Of a stretch of 52,717 bases of DNA, positions 20,850-29,702 are shown in pieces. The notes under the pieces are model-generated. The model was not told the origin of the DNA and ran no database searches. It worked only from the letters and a program-made list of their open reading frames with translations. Each line of letters starts with the position of its first letter. Within the stretch, counting starts at the first letter, position 1. Source of the stretch: Flavobacteriaceae bacterium (GTDB taxonomy: Bacteria > Bacteroidota > Bacteroidia > Flavobacteriales > Flavobacteriaceae); NCBI GenBank assembly GCA_002702875.1, contig PACV01000024.1:1-52717 (forward strand), in the 5' to 3' direction. The position numbers were made by a program, and so were the translations under genes.

Positions 20850-20857
20850 CAAATTTA
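20850..20857 (-). promoter_or_regulatory. Candidate -7 element for dapD
   Basis: On the minus strand this reads TAAATTTG, the same octamer as at ndk, nrnA and fur, 14 bases before the dapD ATG, so the leader would be about 10 bases. No TTG lies at the expected -33 position. The divergent ruvX side has only a weak candidate (TTG at 20878, TTTG at 20899). Confidence 0.45.
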
Positions 20858-20909
20858 ATACTTTATAGTGATTTTAATTGTATTAATTTTATAGATTGTT
20901 TGAGTAGAA

Positions 20910-21329
20910 ATGTCAATTATTTTAGGAATAGATTATGGTAAAAAGAGAACTGGGATTGCTGTCACTGATCCTCTTAAAATTATTGCCTCTTCATTCCAAA
21001 CTATTGAAACTAAGCTGCTAATTGATTTTCTAAGAAAATTTGTTGAACAAAATAATGTCGATTCTATTGTTATTGGTTTACCAAGACAAAAAGATCACTC
21101 ATTTTCAGATATTGAGAATGAAATTCAAATATTTATTTCTAAGTTAAAAAAAATACTACCTAACCTAAAAATTTTTCGACACGATGAAAGATATACATCA
21201 AAAATGGCAAAAAAAATAATTTTGAATGTTAAAACTAAGAAGAGTTTAAGGATGAAAAAAGAGCTTGTTGATTCAGTTAGTGCTACAATTATTTTGCAGT
21301 CATATTTAGAAAAAAAAAATAAATCATGA
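20910..21329 (+). CDS. ruvX: Putative Holliday junction resolvase YqgF/RuvX
   Basis: An RNase H-fold nuclease family protein implicated in junction resolution or pre-16S rRNA processing. ILGIDYGKKRTGIAVTDP (Asp8) gives the first acidic catalytic position; VIGLPRQKDHS, the HDERYTSKMA block and VDSVSATIILQSYL complete the family pattern. At 139 residues length is normal. First of three tightly coupled genes: its stop overlaps the def start as ATGA. Confidence 0.94.
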   Translation: MSIILGIDYGKKRTGIAVTDPLKIIASSFQTIETKLLIDFLRKFVEQNNVDSIVIGLPRQKDHSFSDIENEIQIFISKLKKILPNLKIFRHDERYTSKMAKKIILNVKTKKSLRMKKELVDSVSATIILQSYLEKKNKS

Positions 21330-21904
21330 TTTATTCAATACTTTCATATGGTAATCCTCTTTTAAAAAAATCTACAAAAGATATAGATGAAAAATATAAT
21401 GATTTGGATACGATTATCGATAATATGTGGAAAACAATGTATAATGCTAAAGGAGTTGGATTAGCGGCACCACAAATTGGCTTATCTATTAGTTTATTTG
21501 TAGTTGATGGTACTCCATTTGTAGAAGACGAAAACATTAATGAATTTGACAAAACACAACTAAAAAACCTTAAAAAAGTCATCATAAATCCAATTCTAAA
21601 TGAATTTGGAGAAAATTGGATTTTCAATGAGGGATGTTTAAGTATACCGAATATAAGAGAAGATGTTTCAAGGAAAAATTCAGTTAATATCAAATATTAC
21701 GACCAAAAATTCAATTTTCACGAAGAGGTTTATTCGGGTTTGGCGGCTAGAATTATTCAACATGAGTATGATCATTTGAAAGGAATATTGTTCATTGATA
21801 AATTATCTCAATTAAAAAGGCAAATGATAAAAGGTAGGTTAAATAAAATATCTAAAGGAAAAATAGAAACTGACTATTTGATGAAATTCTATAAGGGTAG
21901 ATGA
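21326..21904 (+). CDS. def: Peptide deformylase
   Basis: Removes the N-formyl group from nascent proteins. All three metal-site motifs are present: GVGLAAPQIGLS (residues 43-54), EGCLSIP with Cys104, and HEYDH with His146, Glu147 and His150. At 192 residues it is a complete type I-like enzyme with the insertion around residues 64-85 (VEDENINEFDKTQL) usual for Bacteroidota. ATGA overlaps join it to ruvX and mazG. Confidence 0.97.
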   Translation: MIYSILSYGNPLLKKSTKDIDEKYNDLDTIIDNMWKTMYNAKGVGLAAPQIGLSISLFVVDGTPFVEDENINEFDKTQLKNLKKVIINPILNEFGENWIFNEGCLSIPNIREDVSRKNSVNIKYYDQKFNFHEEVYSGLAARIIQHEYDHLKGILFIDKLSQLKRQMIKGRLNKISKGKIETDYLMKFYKGR

Positions 21905-22680
21905 AAAAAAATCGTAAAAAACAATTGGAGAATTTTAGCTATTTACTTGATATAATGGATAATCTCAGGGAAAATTGTCCGTGGGATAAAGAACAAACAT
22001 TTAAAACATTAAAGAATTTAACAATTGAGGAAACATATGAGTTATCAGAGGCAATAATTTCAAATAATTTTGAGGAAATTAAAAATGAATTAGGAGATTT
22101 ACTTTTACATATAATTTTTTATTCAAAAATTGCATCTGAAAAAAATAAATTTGATATCAGCGATGTTATTTCAGGTATATGTGAAAAATTAATTAGAAGA
22201 CATCCTCATGTATTTGATAAAAAAGAAATTAATTCAAATGATGTAGAAAAAAATTGGGAGAATATAAAAATTGAGGAGGGTAATGATAGTGTTCTTTCTG
22301 GTGTTCCTGTCTCCTTACCCCCATTAATTAAAGCAAAAAGAATTCAAGAAAAAACATCTAATATTGGATTTGATTTTAAAAATGATAAACAAATCATAGA
22401 TAAAATTAAAGAGGAGATAATTGAATTTAATACCGAAGTAAGTAAAAACAAAAGAGATCTAATTGAAGAAGAGTTCGGAGACATTATCTTTTCTTTAGTT
22501 AATTATGCAAGAATCAACAATATTGATGTTTCATATGCATTAGAGCTATCAAATAAAAAATTTATCAAACGTTTTAAATATATTGAGAAGGAGGTAAGAA
22601 AATCAAATAAAAAAATTTCTGATCATAACGAAGATAAGTTAAATGACTTATGGAATAAAGCGAAAAAAAATTATAGGTAA
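21901..22680 (+). CDS. mazG: Nucleoside triphosphate pyrophosphohydrolase MazG
   Basis: Hydrolyses (d)NTPs to monophosphates and pyrophosphate, probably for nucleotide-pool cleaning. Two all-alpha MazG domains are seen: the first with CPWDKEQTFKTLKNLTIEE and ELGDLLLHIIFYSKIA, the second with KIKEEIIEFNTEV and EEEFGDIIFSLVNYAR, each carrying the EExxE/ExxD metal ligands. At 259 residues it is normal. Its 3' end overlaps the convergent DUF349 gene by 10 bases. Confidence 0.95.
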   Translation: MKKNRKKQLENFSYLLDIMDNLRENCPWDKEQTFKTLKNLTIEETYELSEAIISNNFEEIKNELGDLLLHIIFYSKIASEKNKFDISDVISGICEKLIRRHPHVFDKKEINSNDVEKNWENIKIEEGNDSVLSGVPVSLPPLIKAKRIQEKTSNIGFDFKNDKQIIDKIKEEIIEFNTEVSKNKRDLIEEEFGDIIFSLVNYARINNIDVSYALELSNKKFIKRFKYIEKEVRKSNKKISDHNEDKLNDLWNKAKKNYR

Positions 22681-24392
22681 TTTTTGATTACTTTATTCTT
22701 ACTTTTAATAAAATCAATTTGTGATATTATTTCTTTTACTTTGCCATTTACACTTTTCAAGATAGACTTTTTGGTGCTTGAATCCGTTATATATTCCAAA
22801 TTATTTTGTATTTGATTTAAATTAATAGTTAATTCTTTTATTTTTTTTGAATTGTGTTGGTATTCTTGATTTAATTTGGTCTTAGAATTTTTTAGAATAT
22901 AGATTTTTGTTTCAAATTTATTCATATCAATTGATTCGTTTTTATCTGAAATTTCATTCCATTTGTTTTCAAAAAAATTGCAAGTTTCGTCAATAATTTT
23001 TGATTTGATTTTTTCAGACGAACAGTTTATTGATTGAATTAAATCATCTATCTTATCAAAAAAGTATTTTTGAATTTCGTTAGTTTTTTTCGGAATTTTT
23101 GATTCAGGAAAATTTTTAAAGAATAAATTTTTTGTCTCTATTATCTTTGAATCTTCTTGACTAATTTTTTGTTTATCTTCTCTTATTTTTTTAAAATATA
23201 AATTACATAATTCATTGAATTCATTCCATAAATTACTTGAAATTTTTCTTGGTATTGGGCCAATACTTTTCCATTTCATTTGAATTTCTTTTACTTTTTT
23301 TAAATTACTTAAATGGTCTTCATTATTAATAATTTCTCTTACACTAATAATCATTTTTTTCTTTTCATCTACTAGTTTTTTAATTTCAATTTTTCTTTTT
23401 TTGTAAAAATTATTTTTTTTTAAGTTAATTTTTTTTAGTACCTCTCTAAATTCTGACCATATCTCTTTGTTGTTTGATTTAGGAACTTTTCCTATTTGTT
23501 GAAATTCTTCTTTTAATTCGTCTATTAATTTTATGTATTCTAGCCAATCTTTATGTTCAACAGGAGTAATCTCATTATTTTCCTTTAATTTTTTAATTAT
23601 ATTATTTTTTTTCTTTAGATTTTCTTTTTCTATCTCAAGCCTATTTTTATTGAATAAATTTATTTTAGAGTGAATTTTTTTTGATGCCTCTTGAAATCTT
23701 TTCCAAAGTAATTCGTTTTGATCTTTTGTAACAGGACCAAGGTCATTTTTCCATAATTTGTGAAGATAATTTAGCTCTCTGACCATAAAGTTTACATTGT
23801 ATTTTTCGGATTCAGAAATTGACTCAGCTTTTTTAATTATTTTGATCTTTTCATCATAATTATATTTAAAATTCATTTCTCTTAAATTCCTATTTAAATG
23901 AAGATAATCATAGAATTTTACTGAGTGATGTTTATAATTTTCCCAAATATTATGTTGATTTTTTATTGGAACTGGACCTATTAAATACCACTCCTCCTTT
24001 AGTTTTTTAAATTTATTGTAAGCAGTGTTTATATTAATATTAAAATCAACCAAAGATTTTATCTCTTCGATTATTTTTAATTTTTTTTTTAAATTTTCTT
24101 TTTTATGATCATCTATTTTTTTGTAAGCTTTCTTTTTAAAAGATTTTATTTCTTTCTTTAACAAATCATATTTTTGTATAATATCATTTTTTAGTAAACT
24201 ATTTTTTTTTTGAGATACTAAATCTTTATTTTTTTCTTCAAATTTTTCTACTAGCTTGTTTAAAACTGAAATTTTATTTACATCTTCAGAATTAATTATT
24301 TGTTGAATTTCACTAAGTATTTCATTTTTTTTAATATTATCAAGAAAAAATTCTTCAGTTAGAGAATCAATATTTACATTTTTTTCTTTCAT
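22671..24392 (-). CDS. DUF349-repeat protein
   Basis: A 573-residue, highly charged, helical protein with four DUF349 repeats about 80 residues apart, marked by WYLIGPVP (135-142), LWKNDLGPV (213-221), FQQIGKVP (297-304) and WKSIGPIP (374-381), each followed by an IW/LW..F/Y segment. Flanking parts are predicted coiled coil, very rich in Lys and Glu. The molecular function of DUF349 proteins is not known. It follows aroE by 72 bases, which include a T-rich tract but no clear promoter, and converges on mazG with a 10-base overlap. Confidence 0.88.
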   Translation of the reverse strand: MKEKNVNIDSLTEEFFLDNIKKNEILSEIQQIINSEDVNKISVLNKLVEKFEEKNKDLVSQKKNSLLKNDIIQKYDLLKKEIKSFKKKAYKKIDDHKKENLKKKLKIIEEIKSLVDFNININTAYNKFKKLKEEWYLIGPVPIKNQHNIWENYKHHSVKFYDYLHLNRNLREMNFKYNYDEKIKIIKKAESISESEKYNVNFMVRELNYLHKLWKNDLGPVTKDQNELLWKRFQEASKKIHSKINLFNKNRLEIEKENLKKKNNIIKKLKENNEITPVEHKDWLEYIKLIDELKEEFQQIGKVPKSNNKEIWSEFREVLKKINLKKNNFYKKRKIEIKKLVDEKKKMIISVREIINNEDHLSNLKKVKEIQMKWKSIGPIPRKISSNLWNEFNELCNLYFKKIREDKQKISQEDSKIIETKNLFFKNFPESKIPKKTNEIQKYFFDKIDDLIQSINCSSEKIKSKIIDETCNFFENKWNEISDKNESIDMNKFETKIYILKNSKTKLNQEYQHNSKKIKELTINLNQIQNNLEYITDSSTKKSILKSVNGKVKEIISQIDFIKSKNKVIKNYL

Positions 24393-24464
24393 TTAAAATG
24401 ATTAAAAACTAAATATAGTTATAATATTTTAAAGTTTTTTTTATTCATTTTTTGAATTTAAAAA

Positions 24465-25208
24465 TTATTTGTTCCAAAGTATCCATGATTTTTCAGCTTG
24501 ATTTGTTAGCATTTTTTCTCCATTAGATACTAGACAACCTTTATTAAATCCACTTTCCATAAATTTTGTTCTAACAGGATTATATATTAAATCAATTAAT
24601 ATATTATTTTTAGATAAAAAAGAATAGTTTATATCAGGAGATTCGTTTATGTTTGGATATGTTCCAACTGGGGTACAATTAATTATTAACTTATTTTTGA
24701 TTAAGATTTTTTTGTTAATTTCATGATAAGATATTTGGTTTCCCACTGGATTTCTTGAAACAAAAGTAGTTTTTATATTATGTTTATCTAATACATATTT
24801 AACTGCTTTAGAAGCACCCCCTGTTCCTAATACAAGTGCGTTATTTAAATTTTTTCTAATAAATGGCTTTAGTGTAATATCAAAACCGTAACAATCTGTA
24901 TTATACCCAACTGTTTTTCTTTTATTGTCAAAACAGATAGTATTTACAGCACCTATTTTTTCTGATATCGGATCAAGATCATCCAAGTATTCGATAATAG
25001 ATTCTTTATATGGTATTGTTACATTTAATCCATGAATATTTTTGGAATCTAAAATAGCATTTACTTCCTTAATAGATTTTATATCAAAGTTTTCATAGCT
25101 GCAATTTAAGATATTCTCTTTTTTGAATTTTTTCTGAAAAAAACTCTTTGAAAAAGAGTAACCTATTTTTTTTCCAATTAAACCAAATTTTTTATTTTTT
25201 TCTCGCAT
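24465..25208 (-). CDS. aroE: Shikimate dehydrogenase
   Basis: NADP-dependent reduction of 3-dehydroshikimate to shikimate in aromatic amino acid synthesis. KFGLIGKKIGYSFS opens the substrate domain; NVTIPYKES has the catalytic Lys68 and YNTDCYGF the Asp105 partner. LGTGGASKAVKY (128-138) is the nucleotide-binding glycine loop, with NPVG afterwards. At 247 residues it is complete. Its start overlaps the second DUF368 gene by 17 bases, so it belongs to the DUF368 operon. Confidence 0.95.
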   Translation of the reverse strand: MREKNKKFGLIGKKIGYSFSKSFFQKKFKKENILNCSYENFDIKSIKEVNAILDSKNIHGLNVTIPYKESIIEYLDDLDPISEKIGAVNTICFDNKRKTVGYNTDCYGFDITLKPFIRKNLNNALVLGTGGASKAVKYVLDKHNIKTTFVSRNPVGNQISYHEINKKILIKNKLIINCTPVGTYPNINESPDINYSFLSKNNILIDLIYNPVRTKFMESGFNKGCLVSNGEKMLTNQAEKSWILWNK

Positions 25209-26130
25209 ATAGTTCTATAAAAATCACAAATGTTAATCCGACAAATATTAAAAATATTGTTATGAAATTTTCATAAAAGTAACTATAATTCATTTTAAAT
25301 TCAGCATTTATATAATTCCAAGGCCAAGCTATATTTAAAGAACCTATGATAAAACCAATTAACAAACAAATTATACTTTCTTTATAATTTTTCAATAAGT
25401 AGCTTAGGATATTAGAAAAAGTTAATAATCCAAGTATGCTTCCTGAAGTAAATGTTAATAGAATTTTAAGCATATAAATTTTTTCAGGATCATTAAAAAA
25501 ATCAAAATTAAGTTTAAATACTGATATAATGCATTCGAGTAAATTATTAACTGAGTCGACCATAATTAATTTATAATTTCCCGCTAAAATTAAAAGATAT
25601 GATCCTGAAAAACCTGGCAAGGTCATCCCTGAAATACTTAAAACTCCACATATTAAAATAAAAATTAGAGAGTTTTTTTCAACCCCTGGTTCAATTAATG
25701 AAATCATGTATCCAACTATAAAACCAATTAAAATCAGAGATATTTTTTTTAAGTTTATATCAGATATCATTGATTTAATAGAGTAAATTGATCCTAAAAT
25801 CATACCAAAAAATAAACCCCAAACATTTTTTTCATACTTTATCAAAAAATAATCTAAAACAAGAGATGCAGTAAAAAAACTAAAAATAACACCGGAAAAT
25901 AAAAAAAATAAAAATTTAAAATTGATATAATATAAAAATTTTAAAATTTTACCAGAAAAAAAAAGTTTTAATGCCTTTCCATCGAATTTTTTAAAAGTAA
26001 AAATTAATTCTTCATAAAACCCACTTGCCAAAGCAACTATCCCCCCTGAAACTCCTGGAATCTTATTAGCTGTTCCCATAGCTATACCCTTTAAAATTAA
26101 AAGAAAAAAATCTTTTTTACTTCTTTTCAT
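25192..26130 (-). CDS. DUF368 family transporter, copy 2 (polyprenyl-phosphate transporter family)
   Basis: A 312-residue polytopic membrane protein with about 8-10 helices. The DUF368 signature appears twice in the chain, KIPGVSGGIVALASGFYEEL near the N-terminus and LPGFSGSYLLILAGNYKLI in the middle, as expected for an inverted-repeat transporter. Members of this family have been linked to recycling undecaprenyl phosphate across the membrane. It lies directly after a paralogue (14-base overlap) and overlaps aroE by 17 bases. The second signature is altered (GFSGSY instead of GISGGF), so the two copies may differ in substrate or pair with each other. Confidence 0.9.
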   Translation of the reverse strand: MKRSKKDFFLLILKGIAMGTANKIPGVSGGIVALASGFYEELIFTFKKFDGKALKLFFSGKILKFLYYINFKFLFFLFSGVIFSFFTASLVLDYFLIKYEKNVWGLFFGMILGSIYSIKSMISDINLKKISLILIGFIVGYMISLIEPGVEKNSLIFILICGVLSISGMTLPGFSGSYLLILAGNYKLIMVDSVNNLLECIISVFKLNFDFFNDPEKIYMLKILLTFTSGSILGLLTFSNILSYLLKNYKESIICLLIGFIIGSLNIAWPWNYINAEFKMNYSYFYENFITIFLIFVGLTFVIFIELYARKK

Positions 26131-27022
26131 AATTAATTTTTTTTGATTTTAATTCTAAAAGAGCCAACATCAAAAAACCAATAAAAATGAATAAAATTGA
26201 ATTAAAAAGATTGTAATTATTAATCATAGAATCATAAGTTTTTAAAGGCCATATTTCTGGGAGAGATCCGATCATAATACCCATTAGAATGGATAATGTT
26301 TTTTTTTCATGATTTTCAATTAGCCATTTTAAAATTTTAGAGAATAATTTTAGTCCTGTAATAATTCCAAGTATAATAATTATTAATTTATACAATATAT
26401 CATCAAGAGATTTAAAATCAAACTCTATTACTTTATTTGTAAAATCATTTATAGTTTTAATTATGTACTCATAAACCCCAAATAGTATAAAAATAAATCC
26501 TCCCGATATACCAGGTAAAATCATAGCAATTATTGCAACCATTGATGAAAAAAATAAATAAACTAAAGTTATTTCTTTTTCTGAGGGAGATATTAATGTT
26601 AAGAGATACGAAAAAATTGCTCCTAGTAAAATTAAAATTATATTTAATTTACTAAAAAGAGAATACTTTTTTATAAAGTAAATTACACTTGCTAAAATTA
26701 AACCAAAAAAAAATGACCAAATCTCAACTGAAAAATTTTTTAAAAGATATGCTATAAGTCTACTAAAAATTAAAATACTTGATATTATTCCTAGTGATAA
26801 TGAAAAAATAAAATTTCCATTTATAGATGTCCAAAAACTATGAAAATTTTTATTTTTAATTAATTTTAATTTAGAAAAATTTAGACTAGCTAAAGTATCT
26901 ATTAGTTCTCTATAAATTCCTGTAATAAATGCAATTGTACCACCTGATACACCTGGAATCAAATCTGAAAAACCCATTAAAAGGCCTTTTAAATAAATAA
27001 TAAGATATTTTATAGATGTCAA
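26117..27022 (-). CDS. DUF368 family transporter, copy 1 (polyprenyl-phosphate transporter family)
   Basis: A 301-residue polytopic membrane protein. LIPGVSGGTIAFITGIYREL near the N-terminus and LPGISGGFIFILFGVYEYI in the middle are the paired family motifs. The start codon is TTG at 27022: no ATG fits and an in-frame stop lies seven codons upstream. It overlaps copy 2 by 14 bases and lies 42 bases after the TPR gene. Role in lipid-carrier recycling is inferred from the family, not seen in this sequence. Confidence 0.9.
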   Translation of the reverse strand: MTSIKYLIIYLKGLLMGFSDLIPGVSGGTIAFITGIYRELIDTLASLNFSKLKLIKNKNFHSFWTSINGNFIFSLSLGIISSILIFSRLIAYLLKNFSVEIWSFFFGLILASVIYFIKKYSLFSKLNIILILLGAIFSYLLTLISPSEKEITLVYLFFSSMVAIIAMILPGISGGFIFILFGVYEYIIKTINDFTNKVIEFDFKSLDDILYKLIIIILGIITGLKLFSKILKWLIENHEKKTLSILMGIMIGSLPEIWPLKTYDSMINNYNLFNSILFIFIGFLMLALLELKSKKINYEKK

Positions 27023-27064
27023 TTTTGATTTAATTTTGGATTAAATTTAATCTATTTTAGAACA

Positions 27065-28429
27065 TTATTTTTTTTGAGTAATAGAAATTTCAGGAAATAA
27101 ATATTTTATTTTACTTGGTAAAGTACCGTTATTTTTTATGAAATTTTCTATGTAAACTTTCGCTTTGTATGTCTGACCTTTTTTTATTAAACAACCTGCA
27201 AGTCTGTAATCAATAAGATGATCTAAAGGAAAATATTTTTTAGCTTGAACTGCTATGTCAGTTGCACTATTCCAATTTTTCATAATCAATAAAGAATCAA
27301 TTAAATCAATCCAAGTATCATATTCTTTGTCCCCTAACTCAATTGCTTTTTTGTAAGCTTTTTCAGCTAAATCATATCTCTTGGTTTCTTTATAAACAAA
27401 AGCAATTTTTTTCCAATAATTCAAATTGTTTTCATTTATTCTTATTGCATTTTTTAGATGTAAGATTGCTTTTTTATAATTTTTATTTTTTATGCAAAAT
27501 TCGACTAGATTATCCCAACAACTATTGTTTGAAGGATCAATTATTACAGATTTTTCATAATAATTTCTTGCCTCTTGCTTATTTCCAATTTTCTCATAAC
27601 AATTTGCAATTCTGCTAATGATATATGCCGATTCATCCTCTATTTGTAAAGTAATTTGATAATTTTCAATTGCTTCAATTATATTACCTTTCTCTTCTAA
27701 AATTTTTGCTTTTTCAACGTAAGCACCTGAAAATTTTTCATCACTAATTATTGCAAATTCAAATGATGTTAGTGCTTCATTTTTTTTATTGATTTTTAAA
27801 TATTGCTTTCCTAACTCGTGCCAAGCTGACTCATTGTAAGGGTTTATATTCAAAATATAATTTAAAATTTCAATGGATTTTCCATACTCTTTGAGTTGAT
27901 CATTACAATATATTAAATTATATAAAGTTTGTATGTCTTCAGGATCAATATTTAAACACTTTTTAAAAAATTTCTGTGCTTCAGAATAATTACTAGTCAT
28001 CATATTTTCCATTCCAAGTAACAACCATACTTCAGAGGGATCATCAATAAAATTCAATGATTTTTCTAAAATTTTGATTGCTTTACCGTGTTGATTTTTT
28101 TTTGAGTATATAGTTGCTTTTTGAATTAATACCTCTTGATTATTTGGTTCAATGGATTCAATTTCTTTAAGTAATGAATACGAGTTGTCAATATCACCAT
28201 CTAAAATTAAAAGTTCAGATTTTAACAAAGTAAGTTGAATATTATTATTATGCTGATTAAGTCCTATTGAAACAGCCTTTCTAGCTAGATTAATTTCACC
28301 GCTGTCAATATAATGATGAATTATATTTTCAAAATCTTGCACATCAAAAAAAAGGGTTGAATTTGTCTTTAGCATTTGTTCAAATTTGTTTACCGGAGAA
28401 TCAAAATTGTTTGAAAATTCTATAGACAT
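27065..28429 (-). CDS. Tetratricopeptide repeat protein
   Basis: A 454-residue soluble protein made almost entirely of TPR helix pairs, about ten repeats, with alternating small and aromatic positions such as AWHELGKQYLKINKKNEALTS, ISRIANCYEKIGNKQEARNYY and WKKIAFVYKETKRYDLAEKAY. No signal peptide or membrane helix is visible, so it is probably a cytoplasmic scaffold. Partner unknown. First gene after a 73-base gap holding a weak hairpin, upstream of the DUF368 pair. Confidence 0.9.
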   Translation of the reverse strand: MSIEFSNNFDSPVNKFEQMLKTNSTLFFDVQDFENIIHHYIDSGEINLARKAVSIGLNQHNNNIQLTLLKSELLILDGDIDNSYSLLKEIESIEPNNQEVLIQKATIYSKKNQHGKAIKILEKSLNFIDDPSEVWLLLGMENMMTSNYSEAQKFFKKCLNIDPEDIQTLYNLIYCNDQLKEYGKSIEILNYILNINPYNESAWHELGKQYLKINKKNEALTSFEFAIISDEKFSGAYVEKAKILEEKGNIIEAIENYQITLQIEDESAYIISRIANCYEKIGNKQEARNYYEKSVIIDPSNNSCWDNLVEFCIKNKNYKKAILHLKNAIRINENNLNYWKKIAFVYKETKRYDLAEKAYKKAIELGDKEYDTWIDLIDSLLIMKNWNSATDIAVQAKKYFPLDHLIDYRLAGCLIKKGQTYKAKVYIENFIKNNGTLPSKIKYLFPEISITQKK

Positions 28430-28434
28430 AAACT

Positions 28435-28460
28435 AGAATATTTATTAAAGTTAATATTCT
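28435..28460. terminator. Weak hairpin in the aminotransferase-TPR gap
   Basis: AGAATATT (28435-28442) and AATATTCT (28453-28460) form an 8-bp, nearly all-AT stem around a 10-base loop, in the 73-base gap between the aminotransferase stop and the TPR start. It may weakly end the upstream transcript or sit in the TPR 5' leader. Low GC makes either role uncertain. Confidence 0.25.
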
Positions 28461-28502
28461 AATTAAGTTGTTCTCCTCAAAAGTAATTTTCTTTTTAACA
28501 AA

Positions 28503-29702
28503 TTAATTAACAAATTTAGATTGATATTTATTTAACGTATTAAGAATTATTTGGCAACCTAATTTTATTTGATTATTCTGAATTGTCAATGGTGGTGTGA
28601 TTCTAACAGCTTTTTTTTCCCATAGAAGCCAGAAAAGAATTAATCCGTTTTTAAGGCAATCTTTAACTAAATAATCAGCAATTGAACTTTTTTGTAAAAT
28701 TAAAGCAAGCATTAAACCTCTACCATTAATTTTTTTTATTAAAGGATGTTTTAAATATTTTCTAAATAATTTTTCCTTTGAATTTATTTTATTCATTATT
28801 TTTTTATCATACAATTCTCTTATAGCTGCATAAGATGCAGAAGAAATAACTGGGTTTCCACCAAAAGTTGATATATGTCCAAGTTTAGGATCAAAACTTA
28901 AAGAGTTCATAATTTTTTTTGAACTACAAAATCCTCCTATTGGTAAGCCACCACCAAATGCTTTTCCAAAAATTAAAATATCTGGTTCAACGTCATAATT
29001 TTGATATCCAAAAAGTTTTCCAGTTCTTCCAAATCCAGGTTGAATTTCATCTAGAATTAAAAGAGCACCAACCTCTTTACATCTTTTTTTTACTTTTTTT
29101 AAAAAATTTTTTTCAGGTAAAATGAAACCTGCTCCACCTTGGATTGTTTCTAAAATAACACATGCAGTATTTGAGCTTATTTTATACAAGTCCTTATCTT
29201 GATTAAAATTTATAAAATTAACCATTGGTAATAATGGTTGAAATTTTTCTTGCATATAAGTAACTCCAACTGTGCTAAGTGAACCGTGAGTGCTTCCATG
29301 GTATGAATTGTAAGCAGCGATTATCTCTTTTCTTCCAGTAAATCTTTTTGCTAATTTCAGCGAGCCTTCTACCGCTTCAGTACCAGAGTTAGTTAAAAAA
29401 ACAACCTCTAGATTTTTTGAAATTTTTGATACAATTTCTTTTGATAATTTAACTGACGGCTCTAGAGCAAATTCTCCATAAACCATGACATGCATGTATT
29501 TTTTTATTTGTTTTTCTATCGCTTTTATTACAACTGGGTTACTATGGCCAAGATTGCAAACTGACACACCCGCAATAAAGTCCAAATATTTTTTATTATC
29601 ACTGTCTACAATATGAGATCCAAAAGCATTTTTGATTTCAATTGATAATGGATGCGGTGTAGTTTTAGCTTGATATTTTAAAAAATCTTTAATTAGTTTC
29701 AT
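28503..29702 (-). CDS. Class III aminotransferase (ornithine/acetylornithine type, substrate unknown)
   Basis: A 399-residue PLP enzyme of the class III (subgroup II) aminotransferases. The PLP lysine is Lys247 in LIFGKAFGGGLPIGG; Asp218 in LILDEIQPGFGRTG contacts the pyridine nitrogen; FLTNSGTEAVEGSLKLAKR and the STFGGNP segment are also typical. The family includes ornithine, acetylornithine and beta-alanine aminotransferases, and sequence alone does not decide. It has no arginine- or proline-pathway neighbours. Its start overlaps the OstA-like stop by one base (TAATG). Confidence 0.88.
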   Translation of the reverse strand: MKLIKDFLKYQAKTTPHPLSIEIKNAFGSHIVDSDNKKYLDFIAGVSVCNLGHSNPVVIKAIEKQIKKYMHVMVYGEFALEPSVKLSKEIVSKISKNLEVVFLTNSGTEAVEGSLKLAKRFTGRKEIIAAYNSYHGSTHGSLSTVGVTYMQEKFQPLLPMVNFINFNQDKDLYKISSNTACVILETIQGGAGFILPEKNFLKKVKKRCKEVGALLILDEIQPGFGRTGKLFGYQNYDVEPDILIFGKAFGGGLPIGGFCSSKKIMNSLSFDPKLGHISTFGGNPVISSASYAAIRELYDKKIMNKINSKEKLFRKYLKHPLIKKINGRGLMLALILQKSSIADYLVKDCLKNGLILFWLLWEKKAVRITPPLTIQNNQIKLGCQIILNTLNKYQSKFVN

